Source: Russula earlei (taxonomy: Eukaryota; Basidiomycota; Agaricomycetes; Russulales; Russulaceae). Taken from it: a stretch of 15,182 bases of DNA. The notes under the pieces were generated by a model that saw only the letters and a program-made list of their open reading frames with translations, ran no database searches and had not been told where the DNA came from. Location: assembly GCA_025769875.1 (NCBI GenBank), contig JAGFNK010001084.1:1-15182 (forward strand). Direction: 5' to 3'. Below are positions 1 to 8,547 of the stretch, piece after piece; position 1 is the first letter of the stretch, and the number at the start of each line of letters is the position of its first letter. A program made the translations under genes and the position numbers.

Positions 1-218
1 GCAGCGATGGCCTCCCTCGAGTTGGCCTCTTGTCTGCGATGCCATCATCTTGACATGGCACAAGGTTGTGGGGAGCAAGCTCAGCATTGTACAGGACTCA
101 TTGCAAATGCTGGAGGGATTGCGAGGATTTGCAGGGCCTCGACATTGCGCTGGACTTGAAACAGCAAGAGGTTGAGTTGGTCAGTTTCCCTTCCACATCG
201 CCTTTTGACTGGTGCTGA
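1..218 (+). pseudogene. Degenerate coding-like segment upstream of the LTR-split ORF
   Basis: This segment has no intact reading frame, but two frames look coding in turn. Frame 2 is open from the window edge to about 172 and includes the stretch KLSIVQDSLQMLEGL. The frame beginning at base 3 is open between TGAs at 51-53 and 216-218 and includes DIALDLKQQEVEL, a charged, helix-prone stretch. The second frame is the same as that of the ORF starting at 219, so the two may be one gene broken by a frameshift and a TGA. I do not recognise the family. It could be the 5' part of a transposon gene or a decayed host gene. This is inference from codon texture alone. Confidence 0.25.
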
Positions 219-701
219 TTGTCCAAAACAAATTCATCACAGATAAAATGCCGGATGAGTGTCAAAAGCACTGCAGGCACAACTCCTGCACCCAGCAAGG
301 TCAATCATATCCATCATGAGTCAACTACACTCTCCCTGCCAAGCACATCGTGTCCAGTGTCCTGCCTCTCCAATACTAGCAAAGACGTGCCCAAGGTCGT
401 GGGAAAGACTTCTGAGCCACCCTCAATGAGTGTACGTGTGTTACGAACCGAGGCCAAGTCCTGGCCGAAGATTGTCCTATTTTACTCAAGAAGAACCTCT
501 CTCACTTTGCATTGCCAACTCCCTTCCATTTTCTGGGCTATTCCCCCGCGGTACAAGATATTGCTATTGCAAAGGCACTATAACACGACCAGGCACCAGT
601 TTCCTAATCGGGTAATCATCGCGTGGCAGCCACATGGCCACTCAGCCACCATGGACCCAAAACAGCGGCACAAACTCTCACAAACTGTTGCATAAATCAT
701 C

Positions 702-835
702 TGACGTCATCAAGGCTCCAATGACATCATGGCTGACTGAGCGACTCCACAGTGACCTCATAGGCTCACTAAGCGCTCCACAGTGACATCATAATGATGT
801 CATTGCTCCACAATGATCAGTAATGCGCTCAGTAA
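702..835 (+). promoter_or_regulatory. Repeated CRE-like and palindromic motifs in U3 of LTR A
   Basis: Upstream of the TATA box lie TGACGTCA (702-709, a perfect CRE/bZIP-type palindrome) and a series of TGACATCAT, TGACCTCAT and ATGATGTCA variants. Three imperfect units start CTCCACARTGA at about 745, 776 and 806. Bases 784-802 form a perfect 19-base palindrome (TGACATCAT, A, ATGATGTCA). Arrays like this in U3 usually act as enhancer or silencer sites. A bZIP regulator is an inference from the motif. Confidence 0.5.
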
Positions 836-938
836 GCCTGAAAGTTGACACAAGCAAGTTTATGCCTCTGTAGCCCTATTGGATGGTACCAAAGAGTCTA
901 GAATAGTCCCAGTGCTTTGTAATCGACCCTGTATACTG

Positions 939-945
939 TATATAA
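939..945 (+). promoter_or_regulatory. TATA box of LTR A
   Basis: TATATAA lies in the context CTGTATATAAGCCCC, about 500 bases into the LTR, as expected for the end of U3. The same motif is kept in copies B (reverse strand, near 10275) and C (near 14020). The transcript should start some 25-40 bases downstream, just at or before the stem-loop at 961-979. Confidence 0.7.
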
Positions 946-1573
946 GCCCCAATGAAGCATGGCAGTCGTCAGACTGTCCATTTGTGATACTCTCATACTC
1001 CTGGGTACTCCCCCGCGACCGCTCAGTCTAAAGATTCCCCTCGCTTCCAAGGTACTCTTCAACGACCGCCTTGTTTAAAGTCCCCTCGCTACACTGGCCT
1101 CCAGCCTTCGCCTTTGTCTCTTGCAACACCTACCAGTCCCCATCTGGTACCTCCTCGTCGTTTGGCTCGTCCTCTTGTTCAACGCCGCCTTCGCCGCGTA
1201 TCATCTGTTCCGACCCTTGCCCACCTGCTCCTGAGTCCACACGGATCAGCAGTACGTGTCTTGACAACGTGTCACATTGGGCAAGAGTGTCCGGATCAAT
1301 TTGACAGCTACAATGCCTCCAAGTACTGCGTCTAACAGCAAGGTCCCAATGCCCACAACAGTGAAACCTGCATGGACCATTGAAGGCTTGATGTGCCCCC
1401 CCCCCCACCTGCCCATGCGCATCGCTCTCTATGACGATGTCACTGATGGGCATCTCTCATATGCGTGTGTCGTCCACATCCTCTGCACTCGGTTGCCTGG
1501 GGGCCAAGTTGGTCCTCCAGACATTGTAATTGTATGGTGTTATGCACAATATTGCGCACCTCTGCACTCATAA

Positions 1574-2079
1574 AAACTCGCACACATGGGGAGTTGAATC
1601 ATGAAAAATGGTGAGTCCTATTGCATTCATGAGCTGCCCTGCTTACCCTGTCCCAACATGCACCAAAACCAGAGAAAGTGCATTGGCCAGACAGACAGGC
1701 AATGCACTATTTCCATCAAAGTCTGATGTTTTCTTACTGTATGATTATGTTTCTGTTTCACTTCCATTTCCAACTCAAAAACCTCCTGAAAAAACCTCTA
1801 CTCTTATTTTCTCTCCTGGATAGCGTACTTGTAAATGTATTAAAAGGCCTACTATTAGCTGCAAATGTATCAGTGTTGTGTTCTCTGTTCTCGAAAACAC
1901 CTTGCATGCAACCCTCTTGCTCTCTCTCTCTACACTCAACTTTGCGGTCATTTGCCTCACTTCACCTCTTTCTACAATGCGTCAACGTCTACTGGCCCGC
2001 CTTCCCGATGCGCACGTTCCATTGCCTGGGTACTAAATTCTCACCAGAGGTCACCAAATTTGGTTAGTGGGGCGCTTAT
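1574..2079. other. Spacer without a supported gene
   Basis: Only short shadow ORFs occur here. There is a GTGAGT donor-like site at 1611-1616 and a C/T-rich stretch around 1915-1980. I see nothing that resembles a protein family. Confidence 0.5.
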
Positions 2080-2198
2080 TATGGGTTATGGATGAGTGCT
2101 GAGCTATGGGTTATTGAGTATTGAAGGTTTATGGGTTTTAATTAGGAACACAATTGGTGGACACGAAATTCTATGGGTTATTACAGATTATGGGTTAT
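2080..2198 (+). repeat. Five interspersed copies of TATGGGTTAT
   Basis: The 10-mer occurs at 2080-2089, 2105-2114, 2130-2139 (last bases TTTT instead of TTAT), 2172-2181 and 2189-2198. Spacing is irregular (17-42 bases start to start), so this is not a simple tandem repeat. It is not the fungal telomere repeat TTAGGG. Its role is unknown. Confidence 0.7.
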
Positions 2199-2640
2199 CA
2201 CAGCATGGGATATATGGTACGTGGATCACATGGCTATGAGCATCGTGCTCGCCCATCCCCATCAGGAAAAACTGGTCCAGTCCGTAGACACCGCTTAATT
2301 CTGTAGACACCATAGACACCATAGCACAACAACATACTATGTAGTGCTCTATAGCATCATAGTAAGTCTATATTGCTCAATGTAGTTCCAGTAGTTTATG
2401 ACTATATTTATGTAGGCACAGTAGATGAAACCAAGTCTACATATCACTATGTAGGATGACTGAAATTATGGTTGTCTATGGAGATGATCAGTTTACTACA
2501 TTGCACTATGGAGACAATTGTTCATTACATTGCTCTATGGAGACTATTGGTTATTATAATTATATTGCACTACCAAAATGCTGTGAAGGGGTGGTCGGCC
2601 AGGTCTCGAGCATTGGGGACTTCTGCCTGATGAGGCAGTG
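2199..2640. other. AT-rich spacer with repeated TAGACACCATAG and CTATGTAG words
   Basis: GTAGACACC is repeated at about 2284, 2302 and (as ATAGACACC) 2313, followed by many ACTATGTAG, CTATAGCAT and CTATGGAGA variants to about 2560. Similar words recur at 4200-4420. No coding region is supported. It could be the subterminal part of a decayed DNA transposon, but I cannot define ends. Confidence 0.4.
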
Positions 2641-2890
2641 GTGGGCGTGCAGGCAAGTGTGCGTGCGCGTGGGGGTGAGTGTGGGGGTATGCGTATGGGT
2701 GCATGTGGGTGGTAGCAACATCGGAGGCAGAGGAGCAAGTGTGTGCATCGGAGGCAAGAGGCGGAGGGCATGGTGTGCTTGCGTGTGTGACGTGGTGGAG
2801 AGAGGGAGTTGTGGGTCGCATGTGTCGGGCGTTCAGCTGTTGACTTGTTGACTTGTCTCTTGTGGTGGGTGTGGGTGACACTTGGTCAGC
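2641..2890 (+). other. Strongly G/T-skewed block with G-quadruplex potential
   Basis: For about 250 bases the plus strand is dominated by G and T. It includes an alternating purine-pyrimidine run near 2656-2671 and four G runs between 2671 and 2709 (GGGGG, GGGGG, GGG, GGG with loops of 7, 9 and 7). An apparent plus-strand ORF through here is a product of the skew and shows no domain. At about 2930 the strand switches abruptly to C/T-rich. Confidence 0.6.
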
Positions 2891-2929
2891 GTTGGCCAGT
2901 CTGCCGTGATCCACGTCCAAGCCCGCAAC

Positions 2930-3651
2930 TCACCTTACAGTTGACCAGCCTCTTCGTTTTTACTAATCGCATTCATTTTCTTTTGCTGTCATTCTTCCCC
3001 TCTTTCCCCTCTCCTGCCCACTCTTCCTTCCCCATGGTCCCAGTTCAAGACTCCCAAGCTGCCAGTTTCATCAAGTTTTCACTGGCTATTACCCAAGTCA
3101 TTCGAGTTTTCGAGTTTTCCCATGCCATGTTGTTTCTGCAGGTGCGTTTTTTGTTTTGTTTTCACACACTCTCTCATCATCTCCCCTCTCCTTCCTACTA
3201 AACAGCTTCTTGTTGGCCTTCAAGCTGCCTTCTCACTCCCTTCTTCTGTGTCACTGCAGTGGTGACGATGGGGACGACAATGACATATGAGAGTACTTGT
3301 ATTTAAGTGAAGAAAATGCACACAAACAACTTAACTAAAATTGCATGCGGGGGAAAACACGCGTTGCTTGAAGGTAAAGTACACTTGAACCGAAAGCGAG
3401 CTCCCGCACACAGGAAATGGTATTTCAGGGGATGGGCACATCACAGAAAATGAAAGTGCGACCCTCTCCCTAGGTCTCGCCAATGTGCGTTTCAGGGTTC
3501 CTTTTACTTGTGCAATCTCACTGTCACAGTGACAAGTACAACCATGCTTGGCGTCTTCAATGAGTGTCTTACACATTCTGTGCATTACCCTTCCCCCCCT
3601 TTTTTTTGCTTTTTGTTTTTTTGTCACTCCCCTCTGCTTTCTTTTGCACAG
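2930..3651 (+). other. C/T-rich intron-like DNA of an unrecognised gene relic
   Basis: The plus strand is pyrimidine-rich with splice-like signals: a GTGCGT at 3141 followed by a pyrimidine tract, a CTACTAA-like branch and ACAG at about 3204, and a second pyrimidine tract ending TTGCACAG at 3651. The words CACACTCTCTCAT (about 3164) and GCACTCTCTCATAC (about 3865) recur in separate tracts. The pieces between do not give a continuous protein. The block fits a decayed intron-containing gene continuing into the exons at 3652-4029. Confidence 0.3.
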
Positions 3652-4029
3652 GCTTTGCGCGGCTTCAAAATGTTGAACACACGTTCATGTCTCGACTCAC
3701 CTGTACCCTGGTGCTGTCTTCTGCATCGTCCTTGATGCCTCCTCTTACTGCGACAAAGCCACCGACACCACTGTCCAAGTCCAAGAAACGAGAGAAGGTG
3801 GCCCTCACTCCCGGGCACAGGCCGATGAACAGTGAACAGGTGTGTTATTCCTTTTCGTTTTTGTGCACTCTCTCATACTCTCCAGCCTTTTGTCAAGTGC
3901 TCAGGGGGGGAAATGGACATATGGAGCGATGACAAGACACCGCTTAGAATGCATATGCAAATGACGACGATGGCTATGGGCGCAGTCCCAAGAAGTGCCA
4001 TGCGTGAGAGCCGGAACAGCACCGTGGAG
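3652..4029 (+). pseudogene. Two exon-like segments of an unknown gene
   Basis: Segment one, 3652-3839, follows a polypyrimidine-AG acceptor. It is open in the frame giving MSRLTCTLVLSSASS then a basic, Pro-rich stretch with LSKSKKREKVALTPG. A 65-base intron with GTGTGT donor (3840) and CAG acceptor (3904) follows. Segment two, 3905-4029, is open in the frame that includes MDIWSDDKTPLRMHM, but that frame does not match the phase left by segment one, so there is a frameshift or a different splice. It ends GAG before GCAAGT, a possible GC-AG intron donor. I do not recognise either peptide. A transposon gene or a host gene relic are both possible. Confidence 0.3.
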
Positions 4030-4715
4030 GCAAGTATCTGATTGTAGTTCAAAATATTAGTTAGCATTGATATGTGAAATATATATTGTTTCCTGACATT
4101 TGTGTGAATTTAAGTGCCTGAGTTGTTTATCATAACAATGTTGCAATCAGTAGAACATAAGCATGTGGTTGGCTACATAGGTATGGTTGATGATGGGAAG
4201 AAATGTATATTTATGTTGTTGATATAACATTGTATGATTTATGTAGCATTGGTAGAAGAAATGTAGTCAATGGTGCTCTATATAACCCTGGTGGTGGCTA
4301 TATAGAGTTTGGTGGTTGCTATGTAGGCATGAAACCTCAATGGTTGTAAAGTTGCTACAGATGCTATGGTAGCTATATAGTGCTACATAGCATTTTCGTT
4401 TTTTCCTGATGCCTCTTCGGGGCACCTAGCCCCTCAAGTAGTATACATAAATACTGGGCTTCTCCCATGCATAAGGCTCCAACCATTCCATCTATATAAC
4501 CATCTTATACAGTTAATACCATATATGTTTATGTTTATGTATAGGGTCAAGTCTCCAAGGTTGTGTACACAGTAGGTATACAGTATGTAGATGGTTAAAC
4601 AGTTTTCATATCATATTATGATCTACAAATGTAATAGCATAAAGTTAATAGCTGAAATCTAATACTGAGCATACTCTTTTTTTCTTGATTTATGGCTTGA
4701 GCATCTCAGTGACCC
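4030..4715. other. AT-rich spacer before the hAT gene
   Basis: No ORF is supported. The stretch is rich in TATATAG, CTATGTAG and GTTTATGTATA words, similar to 2300-2560 and to 8190-8280 beyond the transposase. It also has a small stem GGGGC-ACCTA-GCCCC at about 4419. It probably includes the left, non-coding end of the hAT element, but I could not find matching terminal inverted repeats with an 8-bp target duplication. Confidence 0.35.
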
Positions 4716-5534
4716 ATGTCTAACCAGCACAGCCAAGACAACCCTGACCCAAAAAACATCATACCCAATGACAAAAAACAAAAGTGGAATGCAACTGATT
4801 GTGCTCAGGGTCTTGACTCTTATATTAAAATTGTTGAAGCTATGACAAAACCCCACCAAGGTCAAGGTTAGTGTTGAATTCAGGGATTCAGCATAGATTC
4901 TTACTGTCTTGAATGCAGAACCATGTCCTAGTCTGAAAGTCAACATACCAAAAGATGCTTCCAAGCCTGATGGTGATGCTGTTGAAGAATGGTGCCTTGC
5001 TATCTGCAAGTGAGCTCCATGCACGCAGCCATTTTGTCAATTCTCCCATCAGACACTGCACCCATCCTTGGTGTCAAGACCAAGGATATCAATGATGAGC
5101 CAAAGGACAAATTGTACCTGACCACCAAAACATAGCAATGCACTGGATTATGAGGCACCAGAATATATATACACTAGTGATGGGGAAGAGGTTACTAGTG
5201 AGACTGAGTTTGGCCGTGAACTGGTAGGTGGAGACAAAGAAACTTCAAGGATTGGTGATCTATTCTAATGCCTATTAGCAAGAGAAAAGGGAAGAGAAAT
5301 GAAAGCACAAGGCTGATAACCAACTAAAGGACAGCCACCAAAAAGAAAGTTCCAGCAAACAAGACAGCACACAGTACACCACAGGAAGAGCTTGTTGATA
5401 TAATTTCTGGTGACGAGTCAGATGGGAGAAATGTGTTGAGGAGTGTGGAACCAAGAGAAGAGCAAAGATCTGCATGCACTGTGGTCCTGGAAAACACAAG
5501 CATGCAACACTTTCATGATCCTATCGCTATAGTG

Positions 5535-5742
5535 GAGAGGTTGGGCCAAAAGCGTTGGGAATTTCAGTGTCGCTTCTGTGTTTGGTATGTCAGAAACCAT
5601 ATAGAGAGCAAACAGGGATGCTTACCACCAGTCAAACAGTACATGCACCTTCCCAAGGACTGTCAATGGTGTGGATATAACTTTTGATATGGAACTGAAG
5701 CTGCCAAAACTACAAAATCTTGCTGGGCATGTAACAGAATGT
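5535..5742 (+). other. BED-type zinc finger region of the hAT pseudogene
   Basis: The peptide around HFHDPIAIVERLG leads into WEFQCRFCVW, giving a CX2C pair at 5568-5579. After a frame change between 5580 and 5616 the text resumes as RTVNGVDITFDMELK, with HVTEC (5728-5742) supplying the His and last Cys. BED fingers bind DNA and are common at the N-terminus of hAT transposases. The frame change can be explained by a 31-base GTATGT...ACAG intron (5585-5615), which restores the frame exactly, or by an indel. Confidence 0.65.
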
Positions 5743-7929
5743 AAAGGAGCAAAAGATGACAAGAAAAATGATGAACTGACTAGTGAGGAACAAATTCACA
5801 TGAAATGTAGTGCTGAGATGATGGAGGCTTACTTGAAGGAGGGCAAGCTGAATCCAGAAGTTGTTGCTACATATAAAGGGTTTCTTTGCATCTTTTCAGC
5901 CTGGATCTTTGATGAGAGTCTTCCATGGACTACTGGAGAAGCACCAACTCTTCAGATGCTATTCAAATATCTCAAAATAACATATCAGCTGCCCTCGGAT
6001 ACAACAGTCCATAACCAGCTAGTGTACACTTTTGAGGAGCTTCACAGAAAAGTTGTTCGTGAATTTGTGGTGGGTATTTCTTTCCAGAAAGGCTCTATTT
6101 CTCATTCTCTGAGTCCTTCTAGGCAGTCAAATCCAAGATTGCCTATGCAACTGATACGTGGACTACACCACAGATGGTGTATACATTTGCATGTTCAGTC
6201 GGGTGTTTCATCAACAATGACTGGGAAATCATTGAGCATGTGATCGATTTCAAGGCTCTTGAGGATAAAGAGCACGAAGGGTTGTATGGTGGTAAGGTGT
6301 TTGTCAATGGCGCATGCAACATTGGTAGTCTTATTAAGATAAGTCTGACATATGTCTCTAGTCATGGCAGCAGCTTACCTTGATCCACACTGCATCAGCA
6401 TCTCTACTGACAATGCCTCTGTCAATGATGTTATCATTTTGACTGTTGCTCACATTCTTTTGGCTAAATATGGGATACCTCAGTCACCCAACTTACACAT
6501 TTGCTGTGTTTGCCATGTTGTCAATCTTGTGGTTCAAGCCATACTTGCTGCACTTGGAGAAGCAGACAATCCTGATGAAGTTGATCATTATACTCTCAAT
6601 AAGGAACAGCCATTACATCTTGACATTGGTGCTGACCCTGATCAGATTGAGTTGGACAGTGAAGAATTTCAGGATGAGGTGGAGGATGACAAAGACAACA
6701 TCACACTGGAGGAAGAAGAGAAGGTGAAGGCTACAAAGAGTCCACTATCGAAGGTATGTGCCTTGACATTATCATATTTCAGCATACTAATGTCTATGTT
6801 AGCTACGCTATGTCATGAACAAAATTGTTTTGTCACCCCAGTGGCAGAAGAAATTTTGGCAATGTGCAGGCTCAGTCTATCACAAAAGGAACAAGGAGAA
6901 CAAGGACAGGCAAGAGGCCTTGGCAGTTGTCTGAGATGTTTGCACACATTGGAATTACACACATGCAATGATTTGTCGAGCTGAGCTCCTACATGAAGTC
7001 AGTCTTAACCAAACTGTGTGCATCTATGATATCTGATATTTTCCTTTTGCAGGCTATTGATGACTGGGTATTCAAGACACCTGGTCTGTGGACACTATTG
7101 TTGGATGATGATGAATGGAAGACGTTGGGAGAAATGGCTGACATTCTAGAGGTATGGTCTACAACATCGTCATTATGTCTTTCCCTAATCATATTTACTG
7201 CAGCAACAGCTGTTCACAGAGGTGACCCTACAGATGTTGCACAGCCAGGTCCCCACAATTCCGTTTGTATTACCACTTTATCAGAAGATGGAAAAGCACC
7301 TTGAGGCCATCTTGATTTCCTGGAAGCACTCATTCAAGATACAGCAAGCTGCTAAACAGGGCCTTGTGAAGCTTAGGAAGTACTCTATCCCCGCAAAACT
7401 GCACCACTCTTATATCCTTGGGACTGGTTAGTGTCATCCTCTCAACCTGAAGTGCAAATATCACATTTTCACAGTTTACATCCATGTTTGCGGAGCCACT
7501 GGTTTGCAGCCACCACAGATCTGGATGATGTCACTGCACAAGAGGAAGCTGTCAGAACCACCAAGGATGTTTTCAAATATATTGCTGAGACTTACCTTGA
7601 GACGCCAACATCAATCACTCTGCCTGTTATCCCCAGACCAGTTGTGAAACCTGTAGTGAAGATGCCATCATTTCTTGCCAGTGCATGCTCTTTTCAGCGA
7701 CTGACCACTGCAGCTACAACAATACCAATATTGAAGCGCACTCCACGTGAAGAACTGGCTGATGAATTGACCAGGTGTTTTAACTTTGAAGTGGCCCCAA
7801 TTGAGAGGGAAGAAGGGGAGGGGGATGAGCCATCGGCTCAAGAGGTTTTGTTGAATCCACTCCTGTGGTGGAAGGTGAGTACTTCATTTACGCTTTAACA
7901 CCTATATCTTTCTGATGATCTGTGTTCAG

Positions 7930-8151
7930 GTCCACGCAAGCAAATTCCCTATCATTGCACAGATGGCTCATGATTATCTTGCTATTCCTGCAACTAGTGT
8001 CTCTGTCAAGTGAGTCTTCTCAAAGTCCTGACACATTTGCAACAGTCTATGCAGCTCTTTGAAGGAGAAGATGGTCACAATGGCACTACTGACAAAGGTT
8101 TGGATATGGAGTGGGCTGTTTGAGATGATGCCACTGAAGACACTGTGCTGA
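7930..8151 (+). other. hAT C-terminal dimerisation domain, with two internal stops
   Basis: After the 55-base intron 7875-7929 the frame reads VHASKFPIIAQMAHDYLAIP, the hallmark of the hAT C-terminal dimerisation domain, with NPLLWWK in the preceding exon. It goes on as SVSVK-stop-VFSKS-stop-HICNS and then TMALLTKVWIWSGLF, to a final TGA at 8149-8151. The stops at 8011-8013 and 8029-8031 sit where family members usually carry Arg, so CGA to TGA is the simplest explanation. A GTGAGT at 8010 can mimic a donor here, but the sequence between the stops is itself conserved coding text. Confidence 0.75.
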
Positions 8152-8547
8152 AAACATGGTGACAACAGATCAAAAAATGAGTAGTAGCACTTCAACTGTG
8201 TATATACTGTTTATTAAACCTATATAGATGGTTATACTGTTTATGCAACTGTTTATGTATACTTGGCCTTCAGCAAGTAAACATATACTAAATGGTTGGA
8301 GCGTTACCTGTGCATAGGTAGACCTCAGTTACTTCCGAGTAAACTGAGGTATGTAGTTACATATTGTCTGGCACACTGTTTGCTCACACCTAGATAGTTC
8401 GTACTGTCTAGGTAAACATACGCAATACATCTCATAGTTACTTCCCAGTAGACTGAGTTTGTACTGTCTAGTACCTCATGCATACACACACATCAGGACT
8501 CATTGGAATGGCCTCTCATTCAAAACTTAACCCATGAGTTTCCCACA
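8152..8547 (+). repeat. Probable 5' LTR remnant of the copia element
   Basis: The right edge is set by CCCACA at 8542-8547, immediately followed by the primer-binding site. The left edge is not visible and lies somewhere after the hAT stop codon. Inside are a hairpin at 8322-8350, a second stem ACCTAGA/TCTAGGT at 8388-8413, and two near-identical 22-mers (8327-8348 and 8436-8457) that differ at two positions. GTACTGTCTAG occurs at 8401 and 8461. The first 100 bases or so may instead belong to the right end of the hAT element. No 3' LTR matching it was found in the window. Confidence 0.5.

Larger units (their letters stand above)
439..1266 (+). mobile_element. Solo LTR, family 1, copy A
   Basis: This is an 828-bp long terminal repeat starting TGTTACGAACC and ending GTGTCTTGACA, flanked by a perfect 5-bp duplication ACGTG (434-438 and 1267-1271). 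Copies B (reverse strand) and C share its full length and termini. TGT...ACA ends with a 5-bp duplication are typical of LTR retrotransposons. No gag or pol lies next to it, so it is a solo LTR left after recombination between two LTRs. It keeps many more CpG dinucleotides than copies B and C, which suggests it is the youngest of the three. Short ORFs inside it recur in the other copies and are not genes. Confidence 0.93.
219..1573 (+). pseudogene. Unrecognised ORF interrupted by solo LTR A
   Basis: The two open pieces are 219-438 and 1272-1573. When the LTR (439-1266) and one copy of its ACGTG target duplication (1267-1271) are removed, the codon interrupted at 438 is completed by 1272-1273 and the frame continues to the TAA at 1571-1573. 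The first in-frame ATG is at 255, which would give 161 residues. The N-terminal part is rich in Ser, Thr and Pro. The C-terminal part is more hydrophobic and contains CVVHILCTRLPGG. A run of eleven C at 1396-1406 lies inside the frame and is a likely spot for indels. The frame is also open upstream of 219 beyond a TGA, so the true gene may have been longer. I do not recognise the family, and it may belong to an older transposon. A GTACGT at 432-437 could be a splice donor, but that would leave a very short intron. Confidence 0.45.
4716..8151 (+). pseudogene. hAT-family transposase, multi-exon, inactivated
   Basis: In life this would be a nuclear cut-and-paste transposase. A run from ATG 4716 to TGA 8149-8151 carries the hAT parts in order: a Lys- and acid-rich N-terminus, a BED zinc finger (CRFC at 5568-5579, HVTEC at 5728-5742), the TDTW catalytic region (Asp codon 6153), TDNAS (Asp codon 6409), the CVCHVVNL motif near 6510, and the C-terminal dimerisation domain (NPLLWWK then FPIIAQMAHDYLAIPATS). 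Supported introns are 4867-4918, 6070-6122, 6754-6802, 6998-7052, 7152-7203, 7427-7474 and 7875-7929, with 5224-5282 probable. Damage: TAG at 5133 with a frame change, TAA 5325-5327, TGAs at 6932, 8011 and 8029, a frame change near 6350, and a one-base loss after the splice at 7474. The superfamily call is firm and the exact exon ends are not. Confidence 0.87.

Noticed and set aside
430..695. Short ORFs inside LTR A, with similar peptides in copies B and C (containing YFTQE and SLPFSGL)
   Set aside because: They recur only because the LTR is repeated. Frames and lengths differ between copies and there is no domain.
1396..1406. Run of eleven C as a regulatory tract
   Set aside because: More likely a simple homopolymer, and possibly a sequencing-length error inside the split ORF.
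1678..2067. 129-codon plus-strand ORF rich in Leu, Phe and His
   Set aside because: Low-complexity pyrimidine-rich text with no domain or clear start context. It looks like a chance frame.
2456..2920. Overlapping ORFs on both strands in the G/T-rich block
   Set aside because: All are produced by the base skew. The peptides are simple repeats of Val/Gly/Cys or His/Pro/Thr.
4659..5024. 121-codon reverse ORF
   Set aside because: It lies antisense to the spliced N-terminal exons of the hAT gene, which have better splice and family support.
8010..8076. GTGAGT...CAACAG as a last intron of the hAT gene
   Set aside because: The stretch itself reads as conserved C-terminal hAT text in frame, interrupted only by two TGAs.
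4542..8273. TAGGGTCAAGT (4542) and ACTTGGCCTTCA (8261-8272) as hAT terminal inverted repeats
   Set aside because: The match is only partial and the 8-bp flanks (TTTATGTA and GCAAGTAA) do not agree.
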